Part shown: positions 24,742 to 33,500 of the stretch, in pieces
Layout: each line of letters opens with the position of its first letter
Numbering within the stretch: position 1 is the first letter of the stretch
Assembly (NCBI GenBank): GCA_016699125.1
Contig: CP064961.1
Location: 868,001-932,000, forward strand
Length of the DNA: 64,000 bases
Direction of reading: 5' to 3'
Origin: a bacterium
GTDB lineage: Bacteria; Babelota; Babeliae; Babelales; Vermiphilaceae
Program-made: the position numbers and the translations under genes
The notes under the pieces: generated by a model
Seen by the model: only the letters and a program-made list of their open reading frames with translations
The model's database searches: none
What the model was told of the DNA's origin: nothing

Positions 24742-26280
24742 ATGAAGCTCACTATAAAATATCTCATATTTAGCAGCCTGTTGATTAGTTCGATGCAAGC
24801 AATGGAAATTGAAGAAATAGTAACACCAGAAAAGAATGGTACCGAAGCCACATTAACACCAATCAATGCATTTTTTGAAGAAAAGCCTTCAACTCATCCT
24901 TTGGATAAAATTATAGATAAACTATACCAATGGAATTTTCATAGCATTGCGCAGCTAGTTGAAGATGGTAATGACTGCTACATCATAACCGCGTGGAATG
25001 ACCAGAAAAAACTTATCAAAAATCAATCAAAAGGTTATCAAATTGATACAATAGCGAAACAAGTATTAATAAATCAGTTTAATAATATTTTTCAACAAAA
25101 ACCCGAGACAGCATCACCTCACACATTAACAAAAAACCCAATCATGACTTGGGAAGAAACTCCTTCAATATTGAGTTTTTTGGGTATATATGACAATAGT
25201 TTTTTCTACAGTTTTGAAACAATGCTCATGCCACAGAATCTATCTAAAAAACTTTATGATCGCTATTTTCCTTTGCTTATTAATGAAGCGGGTACAAATT
25301 CTACTGTTTTAGTTGATACGAAAAAAAATACTATATCCGCCAAACAAAATCAGTCACATAACACACCAGCATATACAATCCAGATGATGAATATTGACGG
25401 TACTCATTATACCGTTTCATCATCGCTCTTTCCATCCTTACTTTTCACACCAACTGATGAACGCTTGGGAACCCTAAAATATTTTTTTGGCAGAAAACAT
25501 GGTCATTCATTTAACAATCACCGACTTATTGGAATTACACAAAACAACCAACTTGTTTATACAAAACTGAATAAAACTAGAACAACAGAACAAGTATATG
25601 CTAAGAAAATTAAAAGCATTAATGACCTTGCTTCATTAGAAAATGATGCTAAAAAGATAAGGGAAATTCAATCGGCCTATCCAAAAAAATTTCAAAAAAT
25701 CAATGGATTTGCAAATATCAGGCGACCATTTTTGGTTCAATTTGGAAAAGATAATGATAAGTTTGCAATACTAAAACGATATATAACTACGCAAAATGAA
25801 AGTTATCAAATTACAGATTCTACGGATATCATAGAGCAAACTGCTAGCAAAAACCAAGTACAGAATTCTAAGAATATTAAATACAGCTACGGCGCAATCA
25901 AAGCTCCTGATAATTCATTGTTATACTTTACCTATGGAGACCAACAAAATGAAATCAAACTGGTTAACTATCTTCCAGGAGAAGAAACACTCTACAAGGC
26001 ACAAAACTTTGTAATCAAAGAAAAAGAAGATAAGGAATATCAGTTCGCATTTTCATTGACCAGCAAAATTGAAAATACAAATAACTACATTATCTATGTT
26101 GGTTTTTATGAAATTGACAAACTTACCGATGAAATTTTAAAAAACAAAAAATTTGAACCTACAGAGCCAGAGCAGTTTGTCACCCAAATATACGCAATGA
26201 AAAATGAAGAAAACGAACATTATACGTACTACGCTCAATATCCAGCACAACAACAGGAACAAGGTAAGGAAGAAGAATGA
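24742..26280 (+). CDS. exported protein, distant paralogue of the gene two places downstream
   Basis: This 512-residue protein has a clean signal peptide (MKLTIKYLIFSSLLISSMQAM). No domain is recognised. It is rich in short beta-like segments. A stretch near residue 226 (SSLFPSLLFTPTD, then KYFFGRK and HSFNNH) resembles a stretch near residue 188 of the 26699-28342 product (SNSRFPNLTFTDPN, then NFFLKK and SFKHH), so the two look like distant relatives. The C-terminus is Gln/Glu-rich. Its stop overlaps the ankyrin gene start as ATGA. Confidence 0.8.
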   Translation: MKLTIKYLIFSSLLISSMQAMEIEEIVTPEKNGTEATLTPINAFFEEKPSTHPLDKIIDKLYQWNFHSIAQLVEDGNDCYIITAWNDQKKLIKNQSKGYQIDTIAKQVLINQFNNIFQQKPETASPHTLTKNPIMTWEETPSILSFLGIYDNSFFYSFETMLMPQNLSKKLYDRYFPLLINEAGTNSTVLVDTKKNTISAKQNQSHNTPAYTIQMMNIDGTHYTVSSSLFPSLLFTPTDERLGTLKYFFGRKHGHSFNNHRLIGITQNNQLVYTKLNKTRTTEQVYAKKIKSINDLASLENDAKKIREIQSAYPKKFQKINGFANIRRPFLVQFGKDNDKFAILKRYITTQNESYQITDSTDIIEQTASKNQVQNSKNIKYSYGAIKAPDNSLLYFTYGDQQNEIKLVNYLPGEETLYKAQNFVIKEKEDKEYQFAFSLTSKIENTNNYIIYVGFYEIDKLTDEILKNKKFEPTEPEQFVTQIYAMKNEENEHYTYYAQYPAQQQEQGKEEE

Positions 26281-26696
26281 TCCTGACGATATTAGCTTTT
26301 TTACATCCTCAAAACAGATACAAACTGACTTTGATGATCTCATTGTTTGCATCATTACAGGCAATGCCAGATCCGATTTACGCAAAAAAATATGCGTTGC
26401 TGCAAAAACTGAAATCAGACTTTTTAAAAGACCTGCTTTTCAAAGGTGCGGACCAGGCAAATGTCACGTTTATTCTTGATGCAATTAGACAAAGAGTTGA
26501 TATCAATGTCAAAAACGGCGAAGGCAAAACCGCACTGATCAAAGCAGTCGAAGCAAATCATACCGAAGCAGCCCGAGCACTGTTACTTGCAGGTGCACAA
26601 AAAGACCTTCAGGACAAAAATGGCGCAACTGCTCTCACATATGCTGAAAAAAATCAAAATCAAAGATTAATACAACTACTTAAAAATGTGAGATAA
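26277..26696 (+). CDS. small exported ankyrin-repeat protein
   Basis: The protein of 139 residues has a hydrophobic N-terminus (MILTILAFLHPQ followed by LMISLFASLQAM) that could act as a signal sequence. Two to three ankyrin repeats follow: INVKNGEGKTALIKAVEANH, EAARALLLAGAQ and KDLQDKNGATALTYAEKNQN. Ankyrin repeats bind proteins and are common in intracellular bacteria as host-interaction modules. Coupling to the upstream exported protein (ATGA overlap) suggests joint function. A strong terminator-like hairpin lies 40 bases downstream. Confidence 0.82.
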   Translation: MILTILAFLHPQNRYKLTLMISLFASLQAMPDPIYAKKYALLQKLKSDFLKDLLFKGADQANVTFILDAIRQRVDINVKNGEGKTALIKAVEANHTEAARALLLAGAQKDLQDKNGATALTYAEKNQNQRLIQLLKNVR

Positions 26697-26698
26697 AC

Positions 26699-28342
26699 AT
26701 GATAGATCGCTTGGCTCTCTACTCCTCAACACTCCCAAAAGGAACGATTAGTTTTAAAACTAGCCGTTCCTTTTTTAAAATCTTTTTTTTGATCGGCGTG
26801 TTCTGTTTTTTGATAATCGAAAATACAACATTTTGCATGCAACAAGGTATAGAATTAACAAGAGCAAGCGAATTCAAAAAATCAACCAATAAGAGTCTTA
26901 TCTCATATGATATCAACAGCACCATCGCAAAAGAGGGGATCAAAGAGATTCAAGCAGATGAAAGCAAAATAATCCTGCTTACATGGCAAGGCACTGTTTA
27001 TGTAAGCATCAGAGAAGAAGTATATGCGCCAAAATTTGAAAAAATCAATACCGAAGAACAGGTGTCTCACATTTTGTATCCATTTGAAAATGGTGGAAAT
27101 CAACAGTCACTTGTGTATTCAGTTGCAAAAAAGGTTCTGAAAGATTCAGTCTACCTGTATGATTTTACAAGCGAAACAAACTCCAGAATCGCGACACACA
27201 ATACGCATATCTTCAAACTTGGACAGCTAACAACGAAAAACAAAGATCACAAAATTCTTTCAAACTCAAGATTTCCAAACCTTACATTCACCGATCCCAA
27301 TCATATGATACAACACAACCAAAAATCATGGCTTAACTTTTTTTTAAAAAAGCCAGCATATGAAGGACAAAAAGAAAATACAGATAAAAAACCTGTGTCA
27401 TTCAAACATCATATTTTACTCGCAGCACAAGATGACATCCTTATTTTTGCTTTTAAAAACTCAAAAAAACGCTTTTTTAATGTAAATCATCTCAATCAAA
27501 AAGTACAATTTATACCATACAACATTGGATACAATTTTCACTTTGACTCAAAAAATACTGAGTCAACTTTAAATACCCCTGCAATACTCTTTCAAAACAT
27601 TTTAAAAAATAAAGCCACACACCAAGAAGAACCTTTAGATCAATATTTTGGAAATCTTTCTTCTGAACAACTAACAAAATTAATGACTGAAGAAAAATAT
27701 TTTTCCAATTTAAAGGCAGACGACCTAGTCAGCCAATATCTTTTTAAAAAATTGGGAGAAAAATCACAAATAAAAGCGCACACTGAAATAAATGATGATG
27801 ATGATGATGAAAAAGCCATTCAAACAGCATTTGAAAATTATCAGCAAGCTTTAAAAGCACAACCTACCTCAAGCCATAACAAATCTACATCTGAACAAGA
27901 TCATACTATCTATCAAGTCTCAATTCCGATATTAAGAAAAGCACCAATTGCAGCAATCAACTCTGAGTATGATCTTTTTAAAAGTATTGTACTCAAAACC
28001 AAAACAAAACTGATTTTAATAAATTCAGCAAACCATGATCACCACAAAGAAATAACCCTAAAAAAATCGATGGAAAGAAAACCAACTGCACTGTACCTAA
28101 CATATCCATTTATGCGTACAAAAGACATTTTGATCAAAAACATAATGAATAATAATGTTCCATTGTGGCTCATATTTGTGTACAAGCATGGCATCTATCA
28201 TCTTGATCTACAAGAAAATTCACTAAAAACCCCTCAGGAACTTGTCAAATTAAACACAGACCAGTCAATCTTGTGCTCATGCTTTGATCGAAATGCGAAA
28301 AAGTTATATTATGTCGCACAAGACAACAAAAAACAACATTAA
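26699..28342 (+). CDS. exported protein of unknown function, start uncertain
   Basis: The frame gives 547 residues. A hydrophobic segment (FFKIFFLIGVFCFLIIENTT) at about residues 26-46 is probably the signal peptide, so the ATG at 26699 would give an unusually long N-region. A terminator-like hairpin covers 26737-26776, inside this N-region, so the true start may be a downstream TTG or GTG, or the ATG near 26838. The body resembles the 24742-26280 product around residue 188. A run of four to five Asp (NDDDDDEK) lies near residue 364. A short open frame follows at once and may be its detached C-terminus. Confidence 0.7.
   Translation: MIDRLALYSSTLPKGTISFKTSRSFFKIFFLIGVFCFLIIENTTFCMQQGIELTRASEFKKSTNKSLISYDINSTIAKEGIKEIQADESKIILLTWQGTVYVSIREEVYAPKFEKINTEEQVSHILYPFENGGNQQSLVYSVAKKVLKDSVYLYDFTSETNSRIATHNTHIFKLGQLTTKNKDHKILSNSRFPNLTFTDPNHMIQHNQKSWLNFFLKKPAYEGQKENTDKKPVSFKHHILLAAQDDILIFAFKNSKKRFFNVNHLNQKVQFIPYNIGYNFHFDSKNTESTLNTPAILFQNILKNKATHQEEPLDQYFGNLSSEQLTKLMTEEKYFSNLKADDLVSQYLFKKLGEKSQIKAHTEINDDDDDEKAIQTAFENYQQALKAQPTSSHNKSTSEQDHTIYQVSIPILRKAPIAAINSEYDLFKSIVLKTKTKLILINSANHDHHKEITLKKSMERKPTALYLTYPFMRTKDILIKNIMNNNVPLWLIFVYKHGIYHLDLQENSLKTPQELVKLNTDQSILCSCFDRNAKKLYYVAQDNKKQH
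26737..26776 (+). terminator. strong intrinsic terminator-like hairpin
   Basis: AAAAGGAACG pairs with CGTTCCTTTT (10 perfect pairs), the inner TTAG/CTAG region extends the stem, and TTTTTT follows at once. It lies 40 bases after the ankyrin gene stop but also inside the longest reading of the next gene. Confidence 0.75.
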
Positions 28343-28347
28343 AGATA

Positions 28348-28545
28348 TTGAACATTGTATCATTGAACCAAGATCGAGAAGAAGAACGCACAAGAGCTCA
28401 AGCCGAGATCGATCAAAAAGCAAAAAAAATTCAAGGCTACCTACAACAAACACCAGAAGAAAAGAAAAAAGCTCAGGCAAGAAAAACAGAAGGAGCTGCG
28501 AAAGCCCTTGAAAAATTTGTAAATGCATTAACCAAAGCCCAATAA
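28348..28545 (+). CDS. short charged open frame, possibly the frameshifted C-terminus of the gene before it
   Basis: The 65 residues (starting at TTG) are highly charged and helical (REEERTRAQAEIDQ, then EEKKKAQARKTEG and AAKALEKFVNALTKA), like a genuine coiled-coil tail. The same frame is open upstream to 28288, inside the end of the 26699-28342 gene, where an A-rich run (CAACAAAAAACAACA) could have caused a frameshift. No ribosome-binding site is visible. It is either a short independent gene or, more likely, a split C-terminus. Confidence 0.45.
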   Translation: MNIVSLNQDREEERTRAQAEIDQKAKKIQGYLQQTPEEKKKAQARKTEGAAKALEKFVNALTKAQ

Positions 28546-28548
28546 ATC

Positions 28549-29688
28549 CTACTCTGCCAACTCAATAGTTGCTGCAGGAAACTCAACGAGCGGTGCATGC
28601 CATGTGGGCAATGGCATCATCGGAAACTGTATATTTGAAGAGGCGTCAGCCATGATAATAGGTGCCTCAGATAAACCAGGTGCTGGTGATTTTGTACTAT
28701 TTTTTTGCTGTAACGTATGTTTTTGATTTTTTTCAGACAATTCAGCATCACCTTCCTGTTTTGACTGATCAGCAGTTTTTTCTTGAACTTTTGGCTTATG
28801 TTTAATGACCGCATTAAATCCATCGGCTGCGACAGGAATCGTCATTTTAAACGGCTCTTTGTATCGATAGCTACTGCTCCAAAACTGACCTTCGACTGTC
28901 ACTGCGCGGGGCAATAACGAATAATAATCATTTTCTTTTGAAAGTAATTCATCGCTATCCCACTGAGCAACCGTTGCAATGGTTGTTTTCGGTTTATTTG
29001 ATTGTACTGATTGCATAGGATTTTTTGCATCTTTTGCTTTTTCCTCTTTTTGAATAGTATCATACGATAACATCAAAGAAAAAGAGGCAATATGATCAGC
29101 AATTTCATACGCAGGAACACCATCTTTGAATGAGTCAAGCAGGAGATTTGAGCTTTCTTGCCGCATCAAAATAAAGGAACCTTGGTGCTGCGGGTCTGGT
29201 TTTAAAAAATAAACCACACGAACTTTCAATGGCTTTGCATTACCAACTGTTCCATGCCAATAGGAAGGAAGTGGGTTATTGGTGATAAAAGAGATCTGCT
29301 GCATCTGATTTTCCTGCCCAAGTGCGACAAAAAAAACCTTTTTCAGTCGTGGCACTGTCTGCTTTGTTTTATCTGTATTCGATGTAGCTTTGCTTTGATT
29401 CTTTTCTATAACTTGATTGTCCTCATTCTGCCCATCCTGTTTTTTACTTTGTAGCGGCTCCTCTTTTTCTTCAATAATCGCTTGATGTACCACGCACATA
29501 CCGCTCACATCACGCTCAAACTGATGCTGAATCATGGTTAGCTGCAACACCTGATTGGCCATACCATCGACAAGCGTTGACATCTTGGTCATATGCGAAA
29601 GCGTATTCATCAAAACGCCAGTAATCATCGAGGCGATTAACGTGCCAACAACTACCTCTAGTAAAAATGATCCGCCTTTTTGGTTCAT
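28549..29688 (-). CDS. gspJ: type II secretion pseudopilin, GspJ-like
   Basis: The N-terminus is a class III (prepilin) signal: MNQKGG then SFLLEVVVGTLIASM, with Glu at +5 after the predicted prepilin-peptidase cut. The large C-terminal part (379 residues overall) is longer than most minor pseudopilins and has two Lys/Gln/Asp-rich spacers. GspJ-type proteins sit at the tip of the pseudopilus that pushes folded proteins through the outer membrane. It is the last gene of gspF-G-H-I-J and overlaps gspI by four bases. The J label rests on order and size; the pseudopilin class is secure. Confidence 0.78.
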   Translation of the reverse strand: MNQKGGSFLLEVVVGTLIASMITGVLMNTLSHMTKMSTLVDGMANQVLQLTMIQHQFERDVSGMCVVHQAIIEEKEEPLQSKKQDGQNEDNQVIEKNQSKATSNTDKTKQTVPRLKKVFFVALGQENQMQQISFITNNPLPSYWHGTVGNAKPLKVRVVYFLKPDPQHQGSFILMRQESSNLLLDSFKDGVPAYEIADHIASFSLMLSYDTIQKEEKAKDAKNPMQSVQSNKPKTTIATVAQWDSDELLSKENDYYSLLPRAVTVEGQFWSSSYRYKEPFKMTIPVAADGFNAVIKHKPKVQEKTADQSKQEGDAELSEKNQKHTLQQKNSTKSPAPGLSEAPIIMADASSNIQFPMMPLPTWHAPLVEFPAATIELAE

Positions 29689-30119
29689 GCTGCATCTTTC
29701 TTTTTGTCATCAAGTTCAGGTCTGACAAACACAAAAGTGGTCAACGTATTCGACTTGCCAAGTCCGCTCCACTGCCAACCAAACGTCACCGTTGCCTTTT
29801 CTAGGTATTTGATCGATTTTAAGGATGACGAGGCAGGAATCGGTTCCTGTTTGAAAACAAGATTAGTCAGCGGCTCCTGTGCTTGAAAATCAACCTGTTT
29901 TGGCAGATCAGCTTGTTGTAATCGTTTTAATACATTTTCCATTAAAAACTGTTTTGCCAAAAATATACGTTGCCCAGCACCGAACGCAGAAGATAAACGA
30001 CTGACCACCGCATTTTGCGACATGTACAAGGGTCCAAGAATCATGCCAAGGATAAGCGTTGCAAAAACAGCTTCCAATAAAAGAAATCCACTACGGCTTT
30101 TGAAATTCATCATACACAT
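29685..30119 (-). CDS. gspI: type II secretion pseudopilin, GspI-like
   Basis: The prepilin leader reads MNFKSRSG followed by FLLLEAVFATLILGMIL, with Glu+5. At 144 residues it fits a minor pseudopilin of the GspI type, which nucleates the pseudopilus tip with GspJ and GspK. Several ATGs are clustered at the start (30119, 30113, 30110) and I keep the first. It overlaps gspH by 29 bases and gspJ by four. No gspK follows. Confidence 0.72.
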   Translation of the reverse strand: MCMMNFKSRSGFLLLEAVFATLILGMILGPLYMSQNAVVSRLSSAFGAGQRIFLAKQFLMENVLKRLQQADLPKQVDFQAQEPLTNLVFKQEPIPASSSLKSIKYLEKATVTFGWQWSGLGKSNTLTTFVFVRPELDDKKKDAA

Positions 30120-30672
30120 AAAATCGTGCGGTTAAAGGGTTTAAAACAAGACCGATTGATCGAGGATTACCTTTTTCATCTTTTGAACCATTGTCAAACA
30201 TATTAATCACCACTTTTTGCGCCATGCCCTCTGGAACGAGAAAAAACCAAACACGGGCAGCATTTTTATTGCCCTGATACCGAGCAATTTCATCAAAGCC
30301 TTCGATGAAAAACTGCTTAATTTCAATGAATGGCGGAATTTCACAACGTGTTAAAACTCCACTCACCTGCGCTCTGGTAAATTCAAGTTCACCTTTCTGA
30401 TTAAGATTGTCTGTCGCTCGCTCTAATACAATAATACCTTCTTGCAAATCAAACAAAACTTTATGAATTGATCGGGTGACAAGCGCCTGCTGCCACCCGA
30501 TATTCACTACTGTTTCAACTGAACTTAAAAACTGCCTTCGCTTGTATCCAGGCATAAGCCGCCCAACATTCGGCACTGCAAGCACTGCAATCAATGCAAG
30601 AACTGCAAGCGCAAAAACAAGATCAAGCACAGCAATGCCAGACTTTTTTATTCGTCCCACACCGAAATCCAT
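30091..30672 (-). CDS. gspH: type II secretion pseudopilin, GspH-like, with Asp in place of Glu+5
   Basis: The N-terminus (KKSG, then IAVLDLVFALAVLALIAVL) is a prepilin-type segment, but the conserved Glu at position +5 is Asp. GspH/FimT-like proteins are minor pseudopilins. The globular part (193 residues in all) has no catalytic features. Its start lies inside the end of gspG and its end overlaps gspI, so the genes are tightly packed. In pseudopilins Glu+5 helps assembly; Asp keeps the charge. Confidence 0.72.
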   Translation of the reverse strand: MDFGVGRIKKSGIAVLDLVFALAVLALIAVLAVPNVGRLMPGYKRRQFLSSVETVVNIGWQQALVTRSIHKVLFDLQEGIIVLERATDNLNQKGELEFTRAQVSGVLTRCEIPPFIEIKQFFIEGFDEIARYQGNKNAARVWFFLVPEGMAQKVVINMFDNGSKDEKGNPRSIGLVLNPLTARFYVYDEFQKP

Positions 30673-31091
30673 TCAGATTTTGGAGCACCACGGCCATTTT
30701 GACCATACGAATGCAACTCATACGGATGCTCAGTCTGTGGAGTCAACTTATACACATATCGCTCACCCCATGGATCAGAAGGAACTTCTTTTGCGTCAAT
30801 ATAAGGACCTTCCCATTTTTTTGCAGCTCGTTCTTCTGACGGTTTTTTGATCAACTCATTCAACGAAGTAGGATATCTTCCAATATGTGCATTAAACATG
30901 TTAATAGAACCTTTTAATGTTCTTATTGTTGATTTTGCGGAAGTTTTGCGTGAACTCTGCAAATATCTGTTTAAATTCGGAGCCAACACACCCAAAACTA
31001 CAGCCATAATTGCGATAACAAACATCATTTCAACAATGCTAAAACCACGTTTTAGCCGATTTGGATAAACTTCTGTTTGTACAAACGTCAT
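30648..31091 (-). CDS. gspG: type II secretion major pseudopilin GspG
   Basis: After the leader (NRLKRG) comes FSIVEMMFVIAIMAVVLGVLAPNL, the pseudopilin core helix with Glu+5 (quoted as FSIVEMMFVIAIMAV). The C-terminal part contains GRYPTSLNELI, WEGPYI and SDPWGERYVY, which match the calcium-binding region of GspG. The length of 147 is typical. GspG forms the shaft of the type II pseudopilus. It follows gspF by 16 bases. Confidence 0.93.
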   Translation of the reverse strand: MTFVQTEVYPNRLKRGFSIVEMMFVIAIMAVVLGVLAPNLNRYLQSSRKTSAKSTIRTLKGSINMFNAHIGRYPTSLNELIKKPSEERAAKKWEGPYIDAKEVPSDPWGERYVYKLTPQTEHPYELHSYGQNGRGAPKSEWISVWDE

Positions 31092-31107
31092 ACAATAGTC
31101 CTTTCAT

Positions 31108-32322
31108 TTATATACCTTTAATGTCACCCATCTGCATCATTGGCAGCATAATTGCCATCACAATAAATCCAACAAGTAATGCAGTAATAATCGTCATAGC
31201 GGGACTTATGATACCAGCAAGACCATCAACCAGCTCATCAACTTCTTTTTCATACGTAGACGCAACACCAAGCAACATTGTATCAAGCTGACCACTCTGC
31301 TCACCTGTTTCAATTAAGTAAATTGCAATCGGTGGAAATACTTTCGTCTGCTTTAAATATTCGGCAATTTTACCCTGTTTTACAATTTTATCACGAGCAA
31401 CCTGCAACGCATCTGCCAATATCTTGTTATCAATAACACTAACGACAATATCAAGCGCTTCTGCAAGGTTGACACCACCTTCCAGCAACATGCCTAACGT
31501 ATACGAAAACTGCACAACCGCATTCGTTTTTGCCAAAAATTTCACAACGGGCAGACTTATTTTTAACTGGTCAATTTTACGTGCACCATCTTTGGTTGAC
31601 GCCCAATACTTATAAAATGAAGTAAAACCGATAATAGCAAGCAATATCAAAATGAAATAACTACTTAAAAAATCTGAAATCTGCATCAAAATAGCAGTCG
31701 GTAAAGGCAGTGGTTTTCCAGAGGAGGTAAAATTTGAAACAAGACCAGGAATCACAAATACAACAAGTGCAGTTACCACAATCAAAATGAGCGCAAGCTG
31801 AATCAATGGTCCTTGCAAGGCACTTTTTACACGTGCTTTTAGCATTTCTGATCGTTCAAGATACTCAGTTAATCGCTTTAAAATAGGTTCAAGCTGCCCG
31901 CTTGCTTCTCCTGCTCGCACAAGTTGCACGTAGATGGTTTCAAATGTTTTTGGATATTTTGCCAGACCATTTGCAAGCGAACTCCCTTGTTGCAGATCAT
32001 CTTTAATAGCAACAAGCATCTGTCTGAATCTTCCAGAAAACTGTTCAACCAGAAGCTCAATGGCCTGCAGTAATGGAACACCCGCACGCAATAACACGGT
32101 AAGCTGTTTCGTAAATAATACCTTATCTTTCAAACTTACAGATGACTGAAATAATGAACCTAAAAAAGAGGCGCTTGATTCCAATGGAGCAAGTTCTATG
32201 GTAATTGGGAAAAGTAACTGTCTTAACAAAAGTTCTTTCACTTGCGCCGTAGATGCAGCATCAAGCGTGCCTCCTACACGCTTACCATCCTTTGAAAATG
32301 CTTCGTATCGATAGATGGCCAT
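31108..32322 (-). CDS. gspF: type II secretion inner-membrane platform protein GspF
   Basis: The N-terminus MAIYRYEAFSKDGKRVGGTL is the classic GspF/PilC start. Two T2SSF domains follow, each with hydrophobic segments; the conserved MLLEGGVNLAEALDI and ETGEQSGQLDTML are in the second, and GVPLLQAIELL and AGEASGQLEPIL in the first. The length of 404 is normal. AAAGGTAATA precedes the ATG. It heads the gspF-G-H-I-J run, with gspE and gspD elsewhere. Type IV pilus use is a possible alternative, but the GspG neighbour favours secretion. Confidence 0.93.
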   Translation of the reverse strand: MAIYRYEAFSKDGKRVGGTLDAASTAQVKELLLRQLLFPITIELAPLESSASFLGSLFQSSVSLKDKVLFTKQLTVLLRAGVPLLQAIELLVEQFSGRFRQMLVAIKDDLQQGSSLANGLAKYPKTFETIYVQLVRAGEASGQLEPILKRLTEYLERSEMLKARVKSALQGPLIQLALILIVVTALVVFVIPGLVSNFTSSGKPLPLPTAILMQISDFLSSYFILILLAIIGFTSFYKYWASTKDGARKIDQLKISLPVVKFLAKTNAVVQFSYTLGMLLEGGVNLAEALDIVVSVIDNKILADALQVARDKIVKQGKIAEYLKQTKVFPPIAIYLIETGEQSGQLDTMLLGVASTYEKEVDELVDGLAGIISPAMTIITALLVGFIVMAIMLPMMQMGDIKGI

Positions 32323-32424
32323 TTATTACCTTTTGGAAAGTTTTCACACACATGCCTTGAAAGTATACCACATTTTATGATATCCTTTACTTTCGATAAG
32401 TATATTTTTCAAAGGTTACGGTGT

Positions 32425-32856
32425 ATGAAAAGAGCTTTCATTTTTTATTATTTATTCTTAATACTCATCTTCAGTACCTTTCATGATACATCAGCTGAAG
32501 ATTGCAATCAAGAACCCATTAAAATCAATACAGTACAACAAAATGAAACACAAAAAGAACAAAACTTTTTTTTAAACACCATCATCAGAGAGTTAAATAG
32601 TGATAATTTGAATAGTACACACACGCTTGCATATACAAGTCAACTGCTTGAACAGTGTGCCATCAATAAAAAAGATCGTTCAGAAATGAAAGATGTTTTA
32701 AAGCTGTTTCATAACAGATGCAAACGAGTTGAATATATCAATCCTGAATCATTAAGTACATTTTTAAATAGCTTACCAAAATATTTGTCATCCTACATGT
32801 ACACAGGACAGTCAGATCAGAGTTTAATTACTTTTTTACGACGAAACAATGTTTGA
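32425..32856 (+). CDS. small exported protein of unknown function
   Basis: The ATG at 32425 gives MKRAFIFYYLFLILIFSTF, a clear signal peptide; the longer frame from 32377 would put extra residues before it and runs into the gspF promoter region. The mature ~120 residues are helical and charged, with no recognised motif. It overlaps the next gene by eight bases, which suggests a two-gene unit. Confidence 0.7.
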   Translation: MKRAFIFYYLFLILIFSTFHDTSAEDCNQEPIKINTVQQNETQKEQNFFLNTIIRELNSDNLNSTHTLAYTSQLLEQCAINKKDRSEMKDVLKLFHNRCKRVEYINPESLSTFLNSLPKYLSSYMYTGQSDQSLITFLRRNNV

Positions 32857-33394
32857 TCAGTTTAACAAGAGAATGAACAATCTCCTTTTGAACTCGTTTT
32901 CAAAAAAGTTTGACCAGTTCAAATTGAGCCCCGAACTTTTTTTAAGCAATATTGCAAAACAGATTGCTCAGCATGCACAAACAGAAGTTGAAATTGAACA
33001 GTTGCGACAAACAACTTTAAGGTTTTTAGAAACAAATATTGGAAAATTGATCTGGTCACCAAAAAATGCAGAAAAAACATGGCAAAGCCTTACAAAGCTG
33101 TCAAAAGAACTGACAACATTACTCGAAAAAAACATTATCCTTGAAGTTGATGATTTGAACGATCTTTTATGGAGTTTGACTAATCGTTATTGCTACTTTT
33201 TGGAACTTGCAGGCGCCATGATGCCTGAAGATTTTTACATCAGTTCACTTGAAAAATTAAAAGAAAACAGTATGATCATCAGTCGGGTTGAAGAACAAAA
33301 TGAGTATATTACCTCAAAGACGGATTATTTAAAAAATGCGCTTGAAAAGGGACTTGAAAAGTCAAAAATGAATCAAGACACAAAAATTCTGTAA
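32849..33394 (+). CDS. helical protein of unknown function
   Basis: This 181-residue protein has no signal peptide. It appears almost wholly alpha-helical with many Leu, Lys and Glu residues (QFNKRMNNLLLNSFSKKFDQ, then KLSKELTTLLEKN). The start overlaps the end of the upstream exported-protein gene, so they are translated together. No domain is recognised. Confidence 0.7.
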   Translation: MFDQFNKRMNNLLLNSFSKKFDQFKLSPELFLSNIAKQIAQHAQTEVEIEQLRQTTLRFLETNIGKLIWSPKNAEKTWQSLTKLSKELTTLLEKNIILEVDDLNDLLWSLTNRYCYFLELAGAMMPEDFYISSLEKLKENSMIISRVEEQNEYITSKTDYLKNALEKGLEKSKMNQDTKIL

Positions 33395-33500
33395 CCACTT
33401 TTTAAAAAAATCTGTACAAACGGTTCGTTTTTTTTTACACTGTCTTGGTGAATATTTTTCATTATGCATTTAATACTTAAACAACAGGTAACTGAAAGCC

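Noticed and set aside
28284..28511. Plus-strand Arg/Ser-rich frame
   Set aside because: Composition (RSRRRTHKSSSRDRSKSKK) comes from reading the charged coiled-coil frame one base off; the frame at 28348 looks more natural.
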